Shown in pieces: positions 52,443 through 60,584 of a stretch of DNA of 64,000 nucleotides. The stretch lies in assembly GCA_015061685.1 (NCBI GenBank), contig SUWD01000009.1:19966-83965 (forward strand), written 5' to 3'. How positions within the stretch are numbered: the stretch's first letter is position 1; each line of letters starts with the position of its first letter. A model generated the notes under the pieces. The model ran no database searches, was not told the origin of the DNA, and was given only the letters and a program-made list of their open reading frames with translations. The stretch is from Lentisphaerota bacterium. Lineage in GTDB: Bacteria; Verrucomicrobiota; Lentisphaeria; Victivallales; Victivallaceae. Made by a program: the position numbers and the translations under genes.

Positions 52443-53459
52443 TTACTTGTTTTCCGGTGGATATTTCAATATCGGTTTCAATATTTCAGATGAAACTTTG
52501 TCTCCTGCCAAAAGCCGGTGCAATTTTTTTATCGCCAAAGCTCCCAACTGACGGAAGGGCTGAATTACCCTCGGTATCGGGAAGAACTCCTCATACAAAT
52601 GCGACCGGTCATAGGAAACCAGCTCAAAATCTTTACCGTAAACTAAATTGCGGTCTTTGCATGCCTGCAGAATGGGACTGGCAAAATCAGTGCATACACA
52701 CATCATTCCCAAAGGGAACACCGCTTCACCCAGCATGTCGTCGATCGCAGAACCGATATTTTCCGGAGACGGAGCCCCATAATCGACAAAATGGGTCAAA
52801 ACCTCTTTTCCCGGATCAAGCTGCCGGCAGGTCTCTTTGAATTTGTTTTCCCGCAAAGTATAAACCGTGGCTGTCGGTTTGATGCTTAAAACAGCATAAC
52901 TGGCAAATTTTCTCTCCGCCAGAAATCTTCCAGCCAGCCAGCCGCCGCACTCATCATCCATATCCAGTGTAACACTTTTTTTCATCGGCCAATTCAACGT
53001 ATTAAGAGAAATAATCTTACCGCCGTTATTCAAATACTCATCAAGCTTACGCAAAGTTTTTTCAAATTCAGAGTTAAAATATGGCACGTAACTTATGATC
53101 CCTGTATGCTGAAAAGAGGTCATCGAATTTATAAAATCGCTGTATGAATCAGCCGTCATCCCAAAGTGATAACTCAGGGGGATATCATACTCCTTTGAAC
53201 CATCAGACAAACCATGGATCAATTCCAACAGCAGCGGATCATGCCACGATGGTAAAAATACTCCAACCGTAGGTTTTTGCTTTTTACGCAAACTCACCGC
53301 CTGAATATTGGGAGAATACCCCATATCTTTCGCCACCTGACGGATATACTCCCGGCGTTCTTCGGAAACACGCAGATATCGGCGGTTATTTAATACCGCC
53401 GATACCACAGTCGGGTGAACCCCTGCCCTTGCGGCTACATCTTTTAATGTAACTCCCAT
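52443..53459 (-). CDS. LacI-family transcriptional regulator
   Basis: 338 residues. HTH: VTLKDVAARAGVHPTVVSAVLNNRRYLRVSEERREYIRQVAKDMGYSPNIQAVSLRKKQKPTVGVFLPS. Effector domain: FQHTGIISYVPYF, LDMDDECGGWLAGRFLAERKFASYAVLSI, MCVCTDFASPILQACKDRNLVYGKDFELVSYDRS, PRVIQPFRQLGALAIKKLHRLLAG. Its own promoter has a 20-bp perfect palindrome (53472-53491) and a second related site; the GH99-like gene next to it has the same arrangement. Autoregulation plus control of the GH99-like gene is strongly suggested, and the downstream pseudopilin operon is another possible target. Confidence 0.94.
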   Translation of the reverse strand: MGVTLKDVAARAGVHPTVVSAVLNNRRYLRVSEERREYIRQVAKDMGYSPNIQAVSLRKKQKPTVGVFLPSWHDPLLLELIHGLSDGSKEYDIPLSYHFGMTADSYSDFINSMTSFQHTGIISYVPYFNSEFEKTLRKLDEYLNNGGKIISLNTLNWPMKKSVTLDMDDECGGWLAGRFLAERKFASYAVLSIKPTATVYTLRENKFKETCRQLDPGKEVLTHFVDYGAPSPENIGSAIDDMLGEAVFPLGMMCVCTDFASPILQACKDRNLVYGKDFELVSYDRSHLYEEFFPIPRVIQPFRQLGALAIKKLHRLLAGDKVSSEILKPILKYPPENK

Positions 53460-53471
53460 AAAACACCTCTC

Positions 53472-53491
53472 TGATTAAAACGTTTTAATCA
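53472..53491. promoter_or_regulatory. LacI-type operator, perfect 20-bp palindrome
   Basis: TGATTAAAACGTTTTAATCA, with the central CG typical of LacI-family sites, between the promoter and start of the LacI gene. Confidence 0.88.
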
Positions 53492-53503
53492 TAAAATATG
53501 GAT

Positions 53504-53533
53504 ACTATAATGCTTAAAATGATTAATTGTCAA
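53504..53533 (-). promoter_or_regulatory. promoter of the LacI gene with second operator-like site
   Basis: Minus strand TTGACA, 18-base spacer, TATAGT. The spacer holds TTAATCATTTTAA, a degenerate copy of the operator. Confidence 0.78.
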
Positions 53534-53589
53534 GGAGAAAAAATAAAATTTTTCAACTTTTTTATATTTATCCCTGACGCTTCAATAAC

Positions 53590-54732
53590 TTATTTTAATT
53601 TTCCTGTAATTTTTTTGACGGTATCAAGATAACCGGTACCGTACTTTTCATCGGGGATAAGAGCCATTCCCTCCGTCCACTCGTTCCAGGCATTGATAAT
53701 TACAGCCGGAGCTTTCCGGTCAAGAGCTTTTCCCAGCATGATCCCGAATTTCTCCGGAATGATATCTGTACAAATGGGGCAATACCCCAATTTCACATAG
53801 TCCATCGGAAACTTGACCGATCTGCTCCACCGGGGGGAGACATCCAAGCCGAGAGTAACGCTGGGAAAGTGCGGCAAACCGCCTTCCTCGATCTTACCCC
53901 AGCAATACTCCTGTGACTCCATCATTCCACTGTAATCAAATACCGGACGTTCCTGCGGTAATTCGTAGTAATTGGGAGGAGCAACGATATTATAGGCAAA
54001 GACCGCATCAAATCCGGCTTCTTTCATTTGAGGAACCCGTCCCCAGCCGCAGAAATATTTATTGTCATTGTGACAACCGATATTCATCAGGAGATACAAT
54101 CCGGGGAATCCGTTTTTTTGAGCCTGATCCTGCAGGATTTTTACCACATCTTCAGGAGGGACATCCCTGAACAATGCTCCGGGAGCGAAAAATGAAAATA
54201 CCGGCTTGCCGTCGATTTTCCAGTAATTCTCACAGGAAAAATACTTTTCCGAGCAAAAATCGACCACCTTACGCAAATCTTCCTCCGAATGGGTTATTTG
54301 CAGATAGAGATTGCTGGATTGATTTACATTGCCATTCATCGCCTGATGATCGTCATCATCCAGTGCCGGCCACATGCCCCAGTTGTGATTTGCCCACATG
54401 ATGGCAAACTTCAAGCGGTTGCGGTTGGGAGCGTTGAGAAAAGCCTCGTCAAGAGGTTTTTCCAGGAACTGCTCACCATTGTACCAGTACCAGTCAAAAA
54501 TAAAACCGGTCAGTCCGCTGTCTGCCGCCGCATCGATCTGCTTTACCATCATTTGCGGATCTGATTCATCAAAATATCCCCACAAAGGACGTCGGGGCTG
54601 ATAATGTCCATCAAAAAGCGGTTTTGTGCTTTTTACCAACTCCCACTCGCTGAAGCCTTTACCGTACCATTGCTCATAGTGCCGGTCAGGATGCCAACTG
54701 GGGAAATAGATCGCAAAAATTTCCTGATCCAT
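53590..54732 (-). CDS. GH99-like / WbsX-family glycan-active protein
   Basis: 380 residues from MDQEIFAIYFPSWHPD; GAGAGG upstream. The pattern of the WbsX group follows: YEQWYGKGFSEWELVKSTKPLFDGHYQPRRPLWGY, MVKQIDAAADSGLTGFIFDWYWYNGEQFLEKPLDEAFL, KFAIMWANHNW, and near the end VIINAWNEWTEGMALIPDEKYG. This family includes GH99-like hydrolases and proteins of surface-polysaccharide clusters. No signal peptide. The LacI gene lies downstream, and both share a duplicated promoter-operator, so expression is probably induced by the same sugar. Confidence 0.87.
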   Translation of the reverse strand: MDQEIFAIYFPSWHPDRHYEQWYGKGFSEWELVKSTKPLFDGHYQPRRPLWGYFDESDPQMMVKQIDAAADSGLTGFIFDWYWYNGEQFLEKPLDEAFLNAPNRNRLKFAIMWANHNWGMWPALDDDDHQAMNGNVNQSSNLYLQITHSEEDLRKVVDFCSEKYFSCENYWKIDGKPVFSFFAPGALFRDVPPEDVVKILQDQAQKNGFPGLYLLMNIGCHNDNKYFCGWGRVPQMKEAGFDAVFAYNIVAPPNYYELPQERPVFDYSGMMESQEYCWGKIEEGGLPHFPSVTLGLDVSPRWSRSVKFPMDYVKLGYCPICTDIIPEKFGIMLGKALDRKAPAVIINAWNEWTEGMALIPDEKYGTGYLDTVKKITGKLK

Positions 54733-54762
54733 AGAAGACCTCTCTCTTTTATCAAACACTGC

Positions 54763-54780
54763 AATTAAATCGTTTTAACC
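54763..54780. promoter_or_regulatory. LacI-type operator of the GH99-like gene
   Basis: AATTAAATCGTTTTAACC, matching the palindrome at 53472-53491 at most positions and in the same place relative to the -10 box. Confidence 0.75.
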
Positions 54781-54793
54781 ATCAAACATCCAT

Positions 54794-54823
54794 ACTATAA
54801 TGCTTAAAACGATCTGCTGTCAA
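54794..54823 (-). promoter_or_regulatory. promoter of the GH99-like gene
   Basis: Minus strand TTGACA, 18-base spacer, TATAGT; the spacer contains ATCGTTTTAAGC. Nearly the same sequence as the LacI promoter at 53504-53533. Confidence 0.78.
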
Positions 54824-54990
54824 GAAAAAACTGAAAAATATTTCTATTTTTATGCCCGGCAAAAAATAAAAATACTGGTTGAAATATATTTTTCATGTGA
54901 TATATTTTAATTTGTCAAGCAATCCTGTAAATATGGAAATTTGCCGGATAAAATTTTTAATTTCATATTCAAAAAGAAAGGGAAAAGAAG

Positions 54991-55443
54991 ATGAAAAAAC
55001 TTTTGGCAGCAGCCCTGTTGTTTGTCAGCATGGCGGCAATTTCACTCCGCGGAGAAACAATTTCGGCGGATAGAATCAACATTTACCGTTTGAAAGACAT
55101 CATCTCAGAGGATTATGGCTGCAAAATTGATGAGGATGGTGATTTGCAGATCAATGGTGAATATAAATTTTTCGTTCGCATCATTCCTGATGTCAAAATG
55201 ATTTGTATTTTTACCAATTTCAAGCCGGAAGATGACCGTACTGTTGCTGAAACCCGCCGGCTTGCCAATAAATTCAACAGTGATAAACGCTTGCTCCGGA
55301 TCAGCGTTGATGATGAAGGAACCTCCACCTGCGACTATTACATGGTTTACAAAGGTGGGCTCAACACCGCAAACTTCAAAGAAACTGTTGAATGGATGAA
55401 TTTTGTCGTTAACGAATGGGCAAATTTTTATAACGAAGAGTAA
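54991..55443 (+). CDS. secreted YbjN-like protein
   Basis: 150 residues; signal peptide MKKLLAAALLFVSMAAISLRG. The mature part has the compact alpha/beta order of YbjN-type proteins (YRLKDIISEDYGCKIDEDGDLQI, VKMICIFTNF, ETRRLANKFNSDKRLLRISVDDEGTSTCDYYMVYKGGLNTANFKETVEWMNFVVNEW). Members are thought to act in stress or as chaperone-like proteins. Unusual for the family is the export signal. Stands alone; a group II intron remnant follows 11 bases after the stop. Confidence 0.65.
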   Translation: MKKLLAAALLFVSMAAISLRGETISADRINIYRLKDIISEDYGCKIDEDGDLQINGEYKFFVRIIPDVKMICIFTNFKPEDDRTVAETRRLANKFNSDKRLLRISVDDEGTSTCDYYMVYKGGLNTANFKETVEWMNFVVNEWANFYNEE

Positions 55444-55454
55444 TTTTCAATGCA

Positions 55455-55705
55455 ATCGAGCAGGAGGCTGCCCATTATTTGAGCAGCCGTCCTCTCACAC
55501 CACCGTACGTGCCGTCCGGCATACGGCGGTTCAATAACTTGAGTACAGAGTTCATTATAACGGATGAAGATATCGTCATATCCCATCTGAATAATGCATT
55601 TGTCAGTCAGGGTTCTCTTCAATGGACACCCTTTACTTTCGCTGACAGTTCCTGCTGACAAGTCTGTACCGGACTTTCACCGGCAAGTCAATGCACGTGC
55701 CGCAC
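55455..55705 (-). mobile_element. ORF-less group II intron remnant (bacterial class C-like)
   Basis: Reading the minus strand, the 5' end is GTGCGGCACGTGC (55705), followed by domain I-like TGCCGGTGAAAGTCCGGTAC. Near the 3' end is a domain V-like hairpin, CCGTATGCC...GGCACGTACGG, then GTGTGAGAGGACGG and a small hairpin ending near CTGCTCGAT (55455). The intron-encoded protein and most of domains I-IV are deleted. It sits directly behind the terminator of htpG (55711-55747), the preferred target of class C introns. Confidence 0.75.
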
Positions 55706-55710
55706 ATACT

Positions 55711-55747
55711 AAAAAAAAGACTGCCACAAGTATTTTTTGCAGCAGTC
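55711..55747 (-). terminator. rho-independent terminator of htpG
   Basis: GACTGC/GCAGTC stem with a long loop, followed on the minus strand by eight T; the group II intron remnant begins 6 bases further on. Confidence 0.75.
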
Positions 55748-55764
55748 CGATAACACGACGGAAA

Positions 55765-57639
55765 TTATTTCAGCACACTGCCCAAAAGCGTGACCACTTC
55801 TTTGGCAAATGCCGCCGGATCCGTAAGCGGCGACCCCTCAAGCAGCAACGCCTGATCGTACAGCAGTTTGGCATAACGGGTCAATTCCGCTTCGTCTGCA
55901 TTGGCGGCAAGTTTCTCACTCAATGCAGAGATCACCGGGTGATCACCATTGAGTTCCAGGATCCTCTTACTCACCGGCACATCCTGATTCATCGCCCGGA
56001 AAAGTCTTTCCATGTGAGGACTTAAAGCCTGCCCGTCAACGATCAGACAGCAGGGACTGTCGGTAAGACGACCGGAGAAACGGACTTCGCTGACTTTATC
56101 ATCGAGAACTTTTTTCATAAATTCGGCAACCGGAGCGTATTTCTCCTGTGCTGATTTCACTTTATCTTCCAGTTCTTTATCCTCAAAATCACCTTTGACG
56201 ACCGATTTGAAGTACTTTTGAGCATACTGGTACATGGACTGCATGACCCATTCGTCGATCGGATCGGTCATAAAAAGCACATCCCAACCTTTGCTGCGGA
56301 AATATTCCAATGCCGGGGATGAGGCGACAGCTTCACGCTTGTCTCCGGTAATGTAGAAGATATCCTTCTGGGATTCGGGCATGGCATCGACATACTCTTT
56401 GAGAGTGATGCGTTTGCCCTCCGGAGAATTCATGGATTCATAAAGCACCAGATCTTTGAGTTTTTCGGCATTTGCCCGGTCGGTGTGGAGACCTTCTTTG
56501 ATGATCCTGCCGAATTCGACGAAGAATTTCTCATAATTTTCCCGGTCATTTTCCAAAAGTTTTTTCAATTCGGAAAGCACTTTGCCGGTAACCGCAGTCT
56601 GGATCTTGCCCAGAAGCGGATTCTGCTGGAGGATCTCACGAGAGACATTCAGCGGCAGATCACTGGAATCGACCACACCGCAGACAAAACGCAGATAATC
56701 CGGGAGCAATTCTTTACATTCATCGGTAATAAACATCCGCTTGATGTAAAGCTGAAGACCCTTTTTCTGGATATCCGGCATCAACAGATTAAAGGGAGCC
56801 TGTTTCGGCAGGAAAAGCAATGCTTTGAATTCACTTGCCCCCTCGGCAGTCATGTGGATCGCTTTCAAATATTCCGTGCCGCCGAAATTGGACAAATGAG
56901 CATAGAAACTCTTGTATTCATCATCAGTGATCTCGGAGGGTTTACGCAGCCAGATCGCCTTTTGGGAATTGAGCGTGCGTTCCTCCACGGTTTCATTTTT
57001 ATCATCGTCGATTTTCTTTTCCGGCATCACCACCGGATAAGCGATAAAGTCGGAATAACGGTGGACGATCTCGGAAATTTTCCAGTTTTCCAGATAAATT
57101 TCAGCATCCTCTTTGAGGTGCAGTACGATCTGCGTACCTATTTCGGTGCGGTCGGCCTCGGACAACTCATAACTGCCCTCGCCGGTACTGCTCCAGCACA
57201 CCGCCGGATTATCCCCTCTTTTGGTGATAAGATCGACCGAAGAAGCGACCATGAATGCCGAGTAGAAACCCACTCCGAATTGTCCGATCAATTCCGGGAT
57301 ATCAGAGTTGTTTTCGCCCTTTTCCTCCAGCATTTTCAAAAATGCTTTCGTACCGCTTTGGGCAATGGTTCCGATATTCTCCACCACGTCCTCACGGGTC
57401 ATACCGATACCGTTGTCGCTGATGGTCAGAGTTTTATTTTCTTTGTCCGGAGTGATGACGATTTTCCACTCTCTTGCCGATGCCGGATCGGTCAGGCTCT
57501 CAAAGCGTGCTTTGTCCAGAGCATCGGCGGCATTGGCGACCAATTCCCGCAGGAATATGTCACGATTGGAGTAAAGTGAATGGATCATCAGCTGCAAAAG
57601 CTGCTGGACTTCTGTTTTAAATTCTCTGGTTTCACTCAT
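55765..57639 (-). CDS. htpG: Hsp90-family chaperone HtpG
   Basis: 624 residues. GHKL ATPase blocks: HSLYSNRDIFLRELVANAADALDKAR, LTISDNGIGMTREDVVENIGTIAQSGTKAF, ELIGQFGVGFYSAFMVA and GEGSYEL. The middle domain has YIKRMFITDECKELLPDYLRFVCGVVDSSDLPLNVSREILQQN, and a helical C-terminal dimerisation domain follows. Complete length for the family. Cytoplasmic ATP-dependent chaperone. Divergent from the DUF349 gene, own promoter and terminator. Confidence 0.98.
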   Translation of the reverse strand: MSETREFKTEVQQLLQLMIHSLYSNRDIFLRELVANAADALDKARFESLTDPASAREWKIVITPDKENKTLTISDNGIGMTREDVVENIGTIAQSGTKAFLKMLEEKGENNSDIPELIGQFGVGFYSAFMVASSVDLITKRGDNPAVCWSSTGEGSYELSEADRTEIGTQIVLHLKEDAEIYLENWKISEIVHRYSDFIAYPVVMPEKKIDDDKNETVEERTLNSQKAIWLRKPSEITDDEYKSFYAHLSNFGGTEYLKAIHMTAEGASEFKALLFLPKQAPFNLLMPDIQKKGLQLYIKRMFITDECKELLPDYLRFVCGVVDSSDLPLNVSREILQQNPLLGKIQTAVTGKVLSELKKLLENDRENYEKFFVEFGRIIKEGLHTDRANAEKLKDLVLYESMNSPEGKRITLKEYVDAMPESQKDIFYITGDKREAVASSPALEYFRSKGWDVLFMTDPIDEWVMQSMYQYAQKYFKSVVKGDFEDKELEDKVKSAQEKYAPVAEFMKKVLDDKVSEVRFSGRLTDSPCCLIVDGQALSPHMERLFRAMNQDVPVSKRILELNGDHPVISALSEKLAANADEAELTRYAKLLYDQALLLEGSPLTDPAAFAKEVVTLLGSVLK

Positions 57640-57693
57640 GATTATTGCCTTTCTCTGTAAAATTTCAGATTAATTTTCAGTGATCATCTGGTA

Positions 57694-57721
57694 AATATAG
57701 TTTTTTATTTAAAAAAATCAA
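57694..57721 (-). promoter_or_regulatory. promoter of htpG
   Basis: Minus strand TTGATT, 16-base spacer, TATATT, about 55 bases before the start. No obvious heat-shock CIRCE element was seen. Confidence 0.68.
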
Positions 57722-57741
57722 GTGCAAAAGCGATTGTTCCA

Positions 57742-57769
57742 TTGATTTTTCAGCGGTAAGTGCTATAAT
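57742..57769 (+). promoter_or_regulatory. promoter of the DUF349 gene
   Basis: TTGATT, 16-base spacer, TATAAT, about 45 bases before the ATG at 57815. Confidence 0.75.
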
Positions 57770-57814
57770 AAACAGCGTGTCTGTATCATCAGTTAATAAA
57801 TTCGGAGAAAATCT

Positions 57815-59773
57815 ATGAGCGAATTACCGGAAAATCTGCGGAATATCCTGCATGAAAAAGAGAATATTTGCAATGCCCTCAACCAGCTTGCCAATGCCAG
57901 CGATATTGATTACCAAACCGAAATCAGCAAATTGAGCGACGCTTACAGCAACGCCGGAGGATTGCCCCCCGAATATGCCGAATTGATGGATAAAAAATTT
58001 GCAGAAGCCGTCAAGAATGCCCAGGCCGGTGAAAACGCCTACAAAGAACGTCAGGAGAAAATCGCCCGCCTCGCCGGTGATACAGATGCTCTCCTTGCCG
58101 CCGGTGAATTGGCCACTTTCAAAGAGGTCGAAACTCTGGAAAAAACGATTCTGGAACTCGCCCCGGCAAGCGGTCTGGCGGAAAAACTCGCCCCTTTGAA
58201 AGCTCAACTCGCCGCCGAAGAAGAAGCGGTCAGAGCCGCCGAAGAAACAGTTTCAAAACTTGCCGATGAACTTGAAGCACTTTGTGCCTTGGAAGATATT
58301 ACTCCGCTCCATGACCGCAAACCCGGTATCGAAGCCGAATTCGCCCAGCTCGCCAATATCCCACGCAAAGCAGCAGCAAAATATCAGGATGCCCACCGCA
58401 AAGCTTCCGTCAAACTCGCCCAGCATTACGAAACTCTCGACCTCGCCCGCTGGGAGAGCTACACCCGCAAACTGGATATCTGCAACGCTCTGAAAAAAAT
58501 GCTCGACCTCCCCGATGAGGAACTGAATAACGCCGGTAAAAAATTGACCGAATTGCGGGAACAATGGAAAAATCTCGGCAGTGTCCCCAAAGAAAAAAAT
58601 GAGGAAATCAACCCCAGATATCTCGACCTAACCCGTAAACTTCAACATAAAATAGATGAATTTTTCGCCAGAAAACGGCAGATGCAGAAAATTGCCGCCG
58701 CCGAAAAAGAACTGCTCTGTGCCGAAACGGAAGCATTGGCAGACTCAACTGATTGGAAAAATACCGCCGAAAAATTCCGGGAATTGCAGGCAAAATGGAA
58801 AAACATCCCCCGGGCAGGAAGCAGAGAAAATGAACTTTACCAGCGTTTCCGTGCCGGTCAGGATAAGTTTTTCAACGCCAGGAAAGCAGCTTTCGATGAG
58901 CGTGATAAGAGATTCCAGCAGAGCTGTGAAATCAAATCAGCTCTCATAACCGAAGCGGAAAATTTGACCGATCCCCGTCGGGCAAGACAATTGAGAGAGG
59001 AGTTCCGCAATGCCGGATTCGCCGGGAAACAGGATCAGGAGCTGTATCAGAAATTCAATGCGGCAATGGATAACTTTTTCAATGCCAGAAAAGCTGAAAA
59101 TGCTTCCAGAGAAGGACGGGCAAAAGAACTGATTTCTGAAATCGACACGCTTGCTGCCGATCCGGCAGCTTCGATCGCCAGAGTCCGTGAAATCAGAGAA
59201 GAGCTGCGTACACTCAACTGCCGGGAAACAAAAAATGCCGAACTGCAGAGTCTGCGGAAATTCGATCAGGCTTTCAATGAGGCAAAAATGCTGGAACAAC
59301 GCCGCCGGGAAGAAAATTCCGACAGCGTGGCGATGTCTTTGGCAATGGCTTACGAGGAGTGGAAAAACGGCGGCTCCCCTGCCCTGCCGGCAATGGAAGC
59401 ATTTGCCGGATTCAGCAAACTGCAAAGTGCTGCCAAACTTCTTGCTGATGCGATCAGCGGAGATGAAAAAGCGGCTGCCAGACTGGAAAAACAGATCGCC
59501 ATCGCCCGCAGTGAAAGAGAGAATATCTGTACTGAATTGGAGAAACTTTGCGGCAATACTCCGGCTGAAAACGATGTCATCGACCTTGCGGCGGAATTGC
59601 AGTCGGCAATGCTGGGAGACTTCGGCAAAAGTTCATCTACCAGTAGCAAAGCTGCGGATCCACAGAAACTTTGTGCAGATTTTGCGGCATCCGGCATCGT
59701 TCCTCCGGCAGAATTGACCAAATTGCAGGAGCGTTTTGCAGCAGCCAAAGCAATAATCTTTCAGGAAAAATAA
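57815..59773 (+). CDS. DUF349-repeat coiled-coil protein
   Basis: 652 residues, GGAG upstream. Long alpha-helical protein with several DUF349 units of about 65-70 residues, seen as W-K-x-L/I-x-x-x-P/A patterns followed by a helix with F-F-x-A-R-K (LREQWKNLGSVPKEKNEEINPRYLDLTRKLQHKIDEFFARKR; LQAKWKNIPRAGSRENELYQRFRAGQDKFFNARKAAF; LREEFRNAGFAGKQDQELYQKFNAAMDNFFNARKAE). Cytoplasmic. Function of the family is unclear. Rich in Ala, Glu and Lys, and the C-terminus ends in a separate helical domain. Confidence 0.88.
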   Translation: MSELPENLRNILHEKENICNALNQLANASDIDYQTEISKLSDAYSNAGGLPPEYAELMDKKFAEAVKNAQAGENAYKERQEKIARLAGDTDALLAAGELATFKEVETLEKTILELAPASGLAEKLAPLKAQLAAEEEAVRAAEETVSKLADELEALCALEDITPLHDRKPGIEAEFAQLANIPRKAAAKYQDAHRKASVKLAQHYETLDLARWESYTRKLDICNALKKMLDLPDEELNNAGKKLTELREQWKNLGSVPKEKNEEINPRYLDLTRKLQHKIDEFFARKRQMQKIAAAEKELLCAETEALADSTDWKNTAEKFRELQAKWKNIPRAGSRENELYQRFRAGQDKFFNARKAAFDERDKRFQQSCEIKSALITEAENLTDPRRARQLREEFRNAGFAGKQDQELYQKFNAAMDNFFNARKAENASREGRAKELISEIDTLAADPAASIARVREIREELRTLNCRETKNAELQSLRKFDQAFNEAKMLEQRRREENSDSVAMSLAMAYEEWKNGGSPALPAMEAFAGFSKLQSAAKLLADAISGDEKAAARLEKQIAIARSERENICTELEKLCGNTPAENDVIDLAAELQSAMLGDFGKSSSTSSKAADPQKLCADFAASGIVPPAELTKLQERFAAAKAIIFQEK

Positions 59774-59792
59774 AAAAATCCCCTCCGGCAGC

Positions 59793-59821
59793 TTGAAAAC
59801 TTCCCGTGATGGGTATATATT
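59793..59821 (+). promoter_or_regulatory. promoter of tRNA-Ala
   Basis: TTGAAA, 17-base spacer, TATATT, ending 18 bases before the tRNA. Confidence 0.75.
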
Positions 59822-59839
59822 AAGCATATCAACAATTCA

Positions 59840-59916
59840 GGGGCAGTAGCTCAGTTGGCTAGAGCGATACGTTCGCATCGTATAGGTCGTGGGTTCGACT
59901 CCCATCTGCTCCACCA
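59840..59916 (+). tRNA. tRNA-Ala(CGC), CCA encoded
   Basis: Cloverleaf: acceptor GGGGCAG with CTGCTCC, D stem GCTC/GAGC, anticodon stem ATACG/CGTAT around loop TTCGCAT (anticodon CGC), five-base variable loop, T arm GTGGG/CCCAT with TTCGACT, and A73 followed by encoded CCA. The third acceptor pair is G-U (G3, U70), the alanine identity element. An unusual gene set follows, so its 3' end could be an integration site, but no duplicate of that end is in the window. Confidence 0.95.
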
Positions 59917-60272
59917 TTTGTAAAAAGTACGGAATCAAGTCCTCAAGATTTGGTTTCGTTTTTGTTTTTAGTGAACTTATTGATATTCAACGAATTACAT
60001 TAAATACGACAAGCCGCAGGCAAACATTCTCCCTAATGGCATTTTAAACAGAAATCATTAAAAGAGAGAGGCTTTTTTCTCTCTTTTTCTATTTAGGGTA
60101 GAGGACGAAGTACCAAGGTCTGCTTTTTCCGTCACAGGACTTGATTTTTCAAAAGTCACACATCTGCTGTGCTGACGATCAAACATCCGACACAACATAT
60201 TGTTCCCTATCTCAAGTGCGTTTTGGCAACACACGGATTTTGATACAGCTAATACAACTTAACTATTCAAAA
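59917..60272. other. gene-free stretch after the tRNA
   Basis: 356 bp, AT-rich, no convincing ORF. Holds one terminator-like hairpin (60060-60088). No repeat of the tRNA 3' end was seen. Confidence 0.6.
60060..60088 (+). terminator. terminator-like hairpin
   Basis: AAAAGAGAG and CTCTCTTTT with a 10-base loop and following T-run; about 145 bp beyond the tRNA. Confidence 0.6.
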
Positions 60273-60554
60273 TCAGAAAAACTGATATTTCACGACGGCA
60301 TGATAGTGGTTATCCGATTGGACATCAGAACAGGAAAAGAAAAATCCGTGTTCGGTATTATCGTCATCCAGAAGAGTCAATTTATCTTCAACTTCAATGC
60401 TTTCAGGCAGGAAATCGGCAAGGGCTTCTTTAACAAAATTCCAAGCGTCATCGCAGTTGTCAAATTCGTCTGTCGGCAAAGTTACCACATTGGTTTCATG
60501 CTTTACTGATTCCGGAACGATTTTAACACAAAAACATACAGCGTGCAACATCAT
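60273..60554 (-). CDS. 93-residue protein, unknown
   Basis: Starts ATGATG with AAAGGAAG upstream. Acidic, with MLHAVCFCVKIVPESV at the N-terminus, TDEFDNCDDAWNFVKEALADFLPESIEVED in the centre and GFFFSCSDVQSDNHYHAVVKYQFF at the end. Small alpha/beta look; no recognised family. Third gene of the FtsK-like/HhH-like group (30-base gap), same strand. Confidence 0.6.
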   Translation of the reverse strand: MMLHAVCFCVKIVPESVKHETNVVTLPTDEFDNCDDAWNFVKEALADFLPESIEVEDKLTLLDDDNTEHGFFFSCSDVQSDNHYHAVVKYQFF

Positions 60555-60584
60555 AAATCTATCTTCCTTTCTGTCTTTATTACG

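Noticed and set aside
55428..55661. 77-codon minus-strand frame
   Set aside because: It covers the group II intron remnant; its peptide translates the domain V hairpin (PPYAGRHVRW), a common artefact.
56485..57579. 364-codon plus-strand frame
   Set aside because: Antisense shadow of htpG, whose family assignment is certain.
59892..59916. tRNA 3' end as attachment site of an integrated element
   Set aside because: No second copy of this sequence and no integrase gene were found in the window, so integration is only a possibility.
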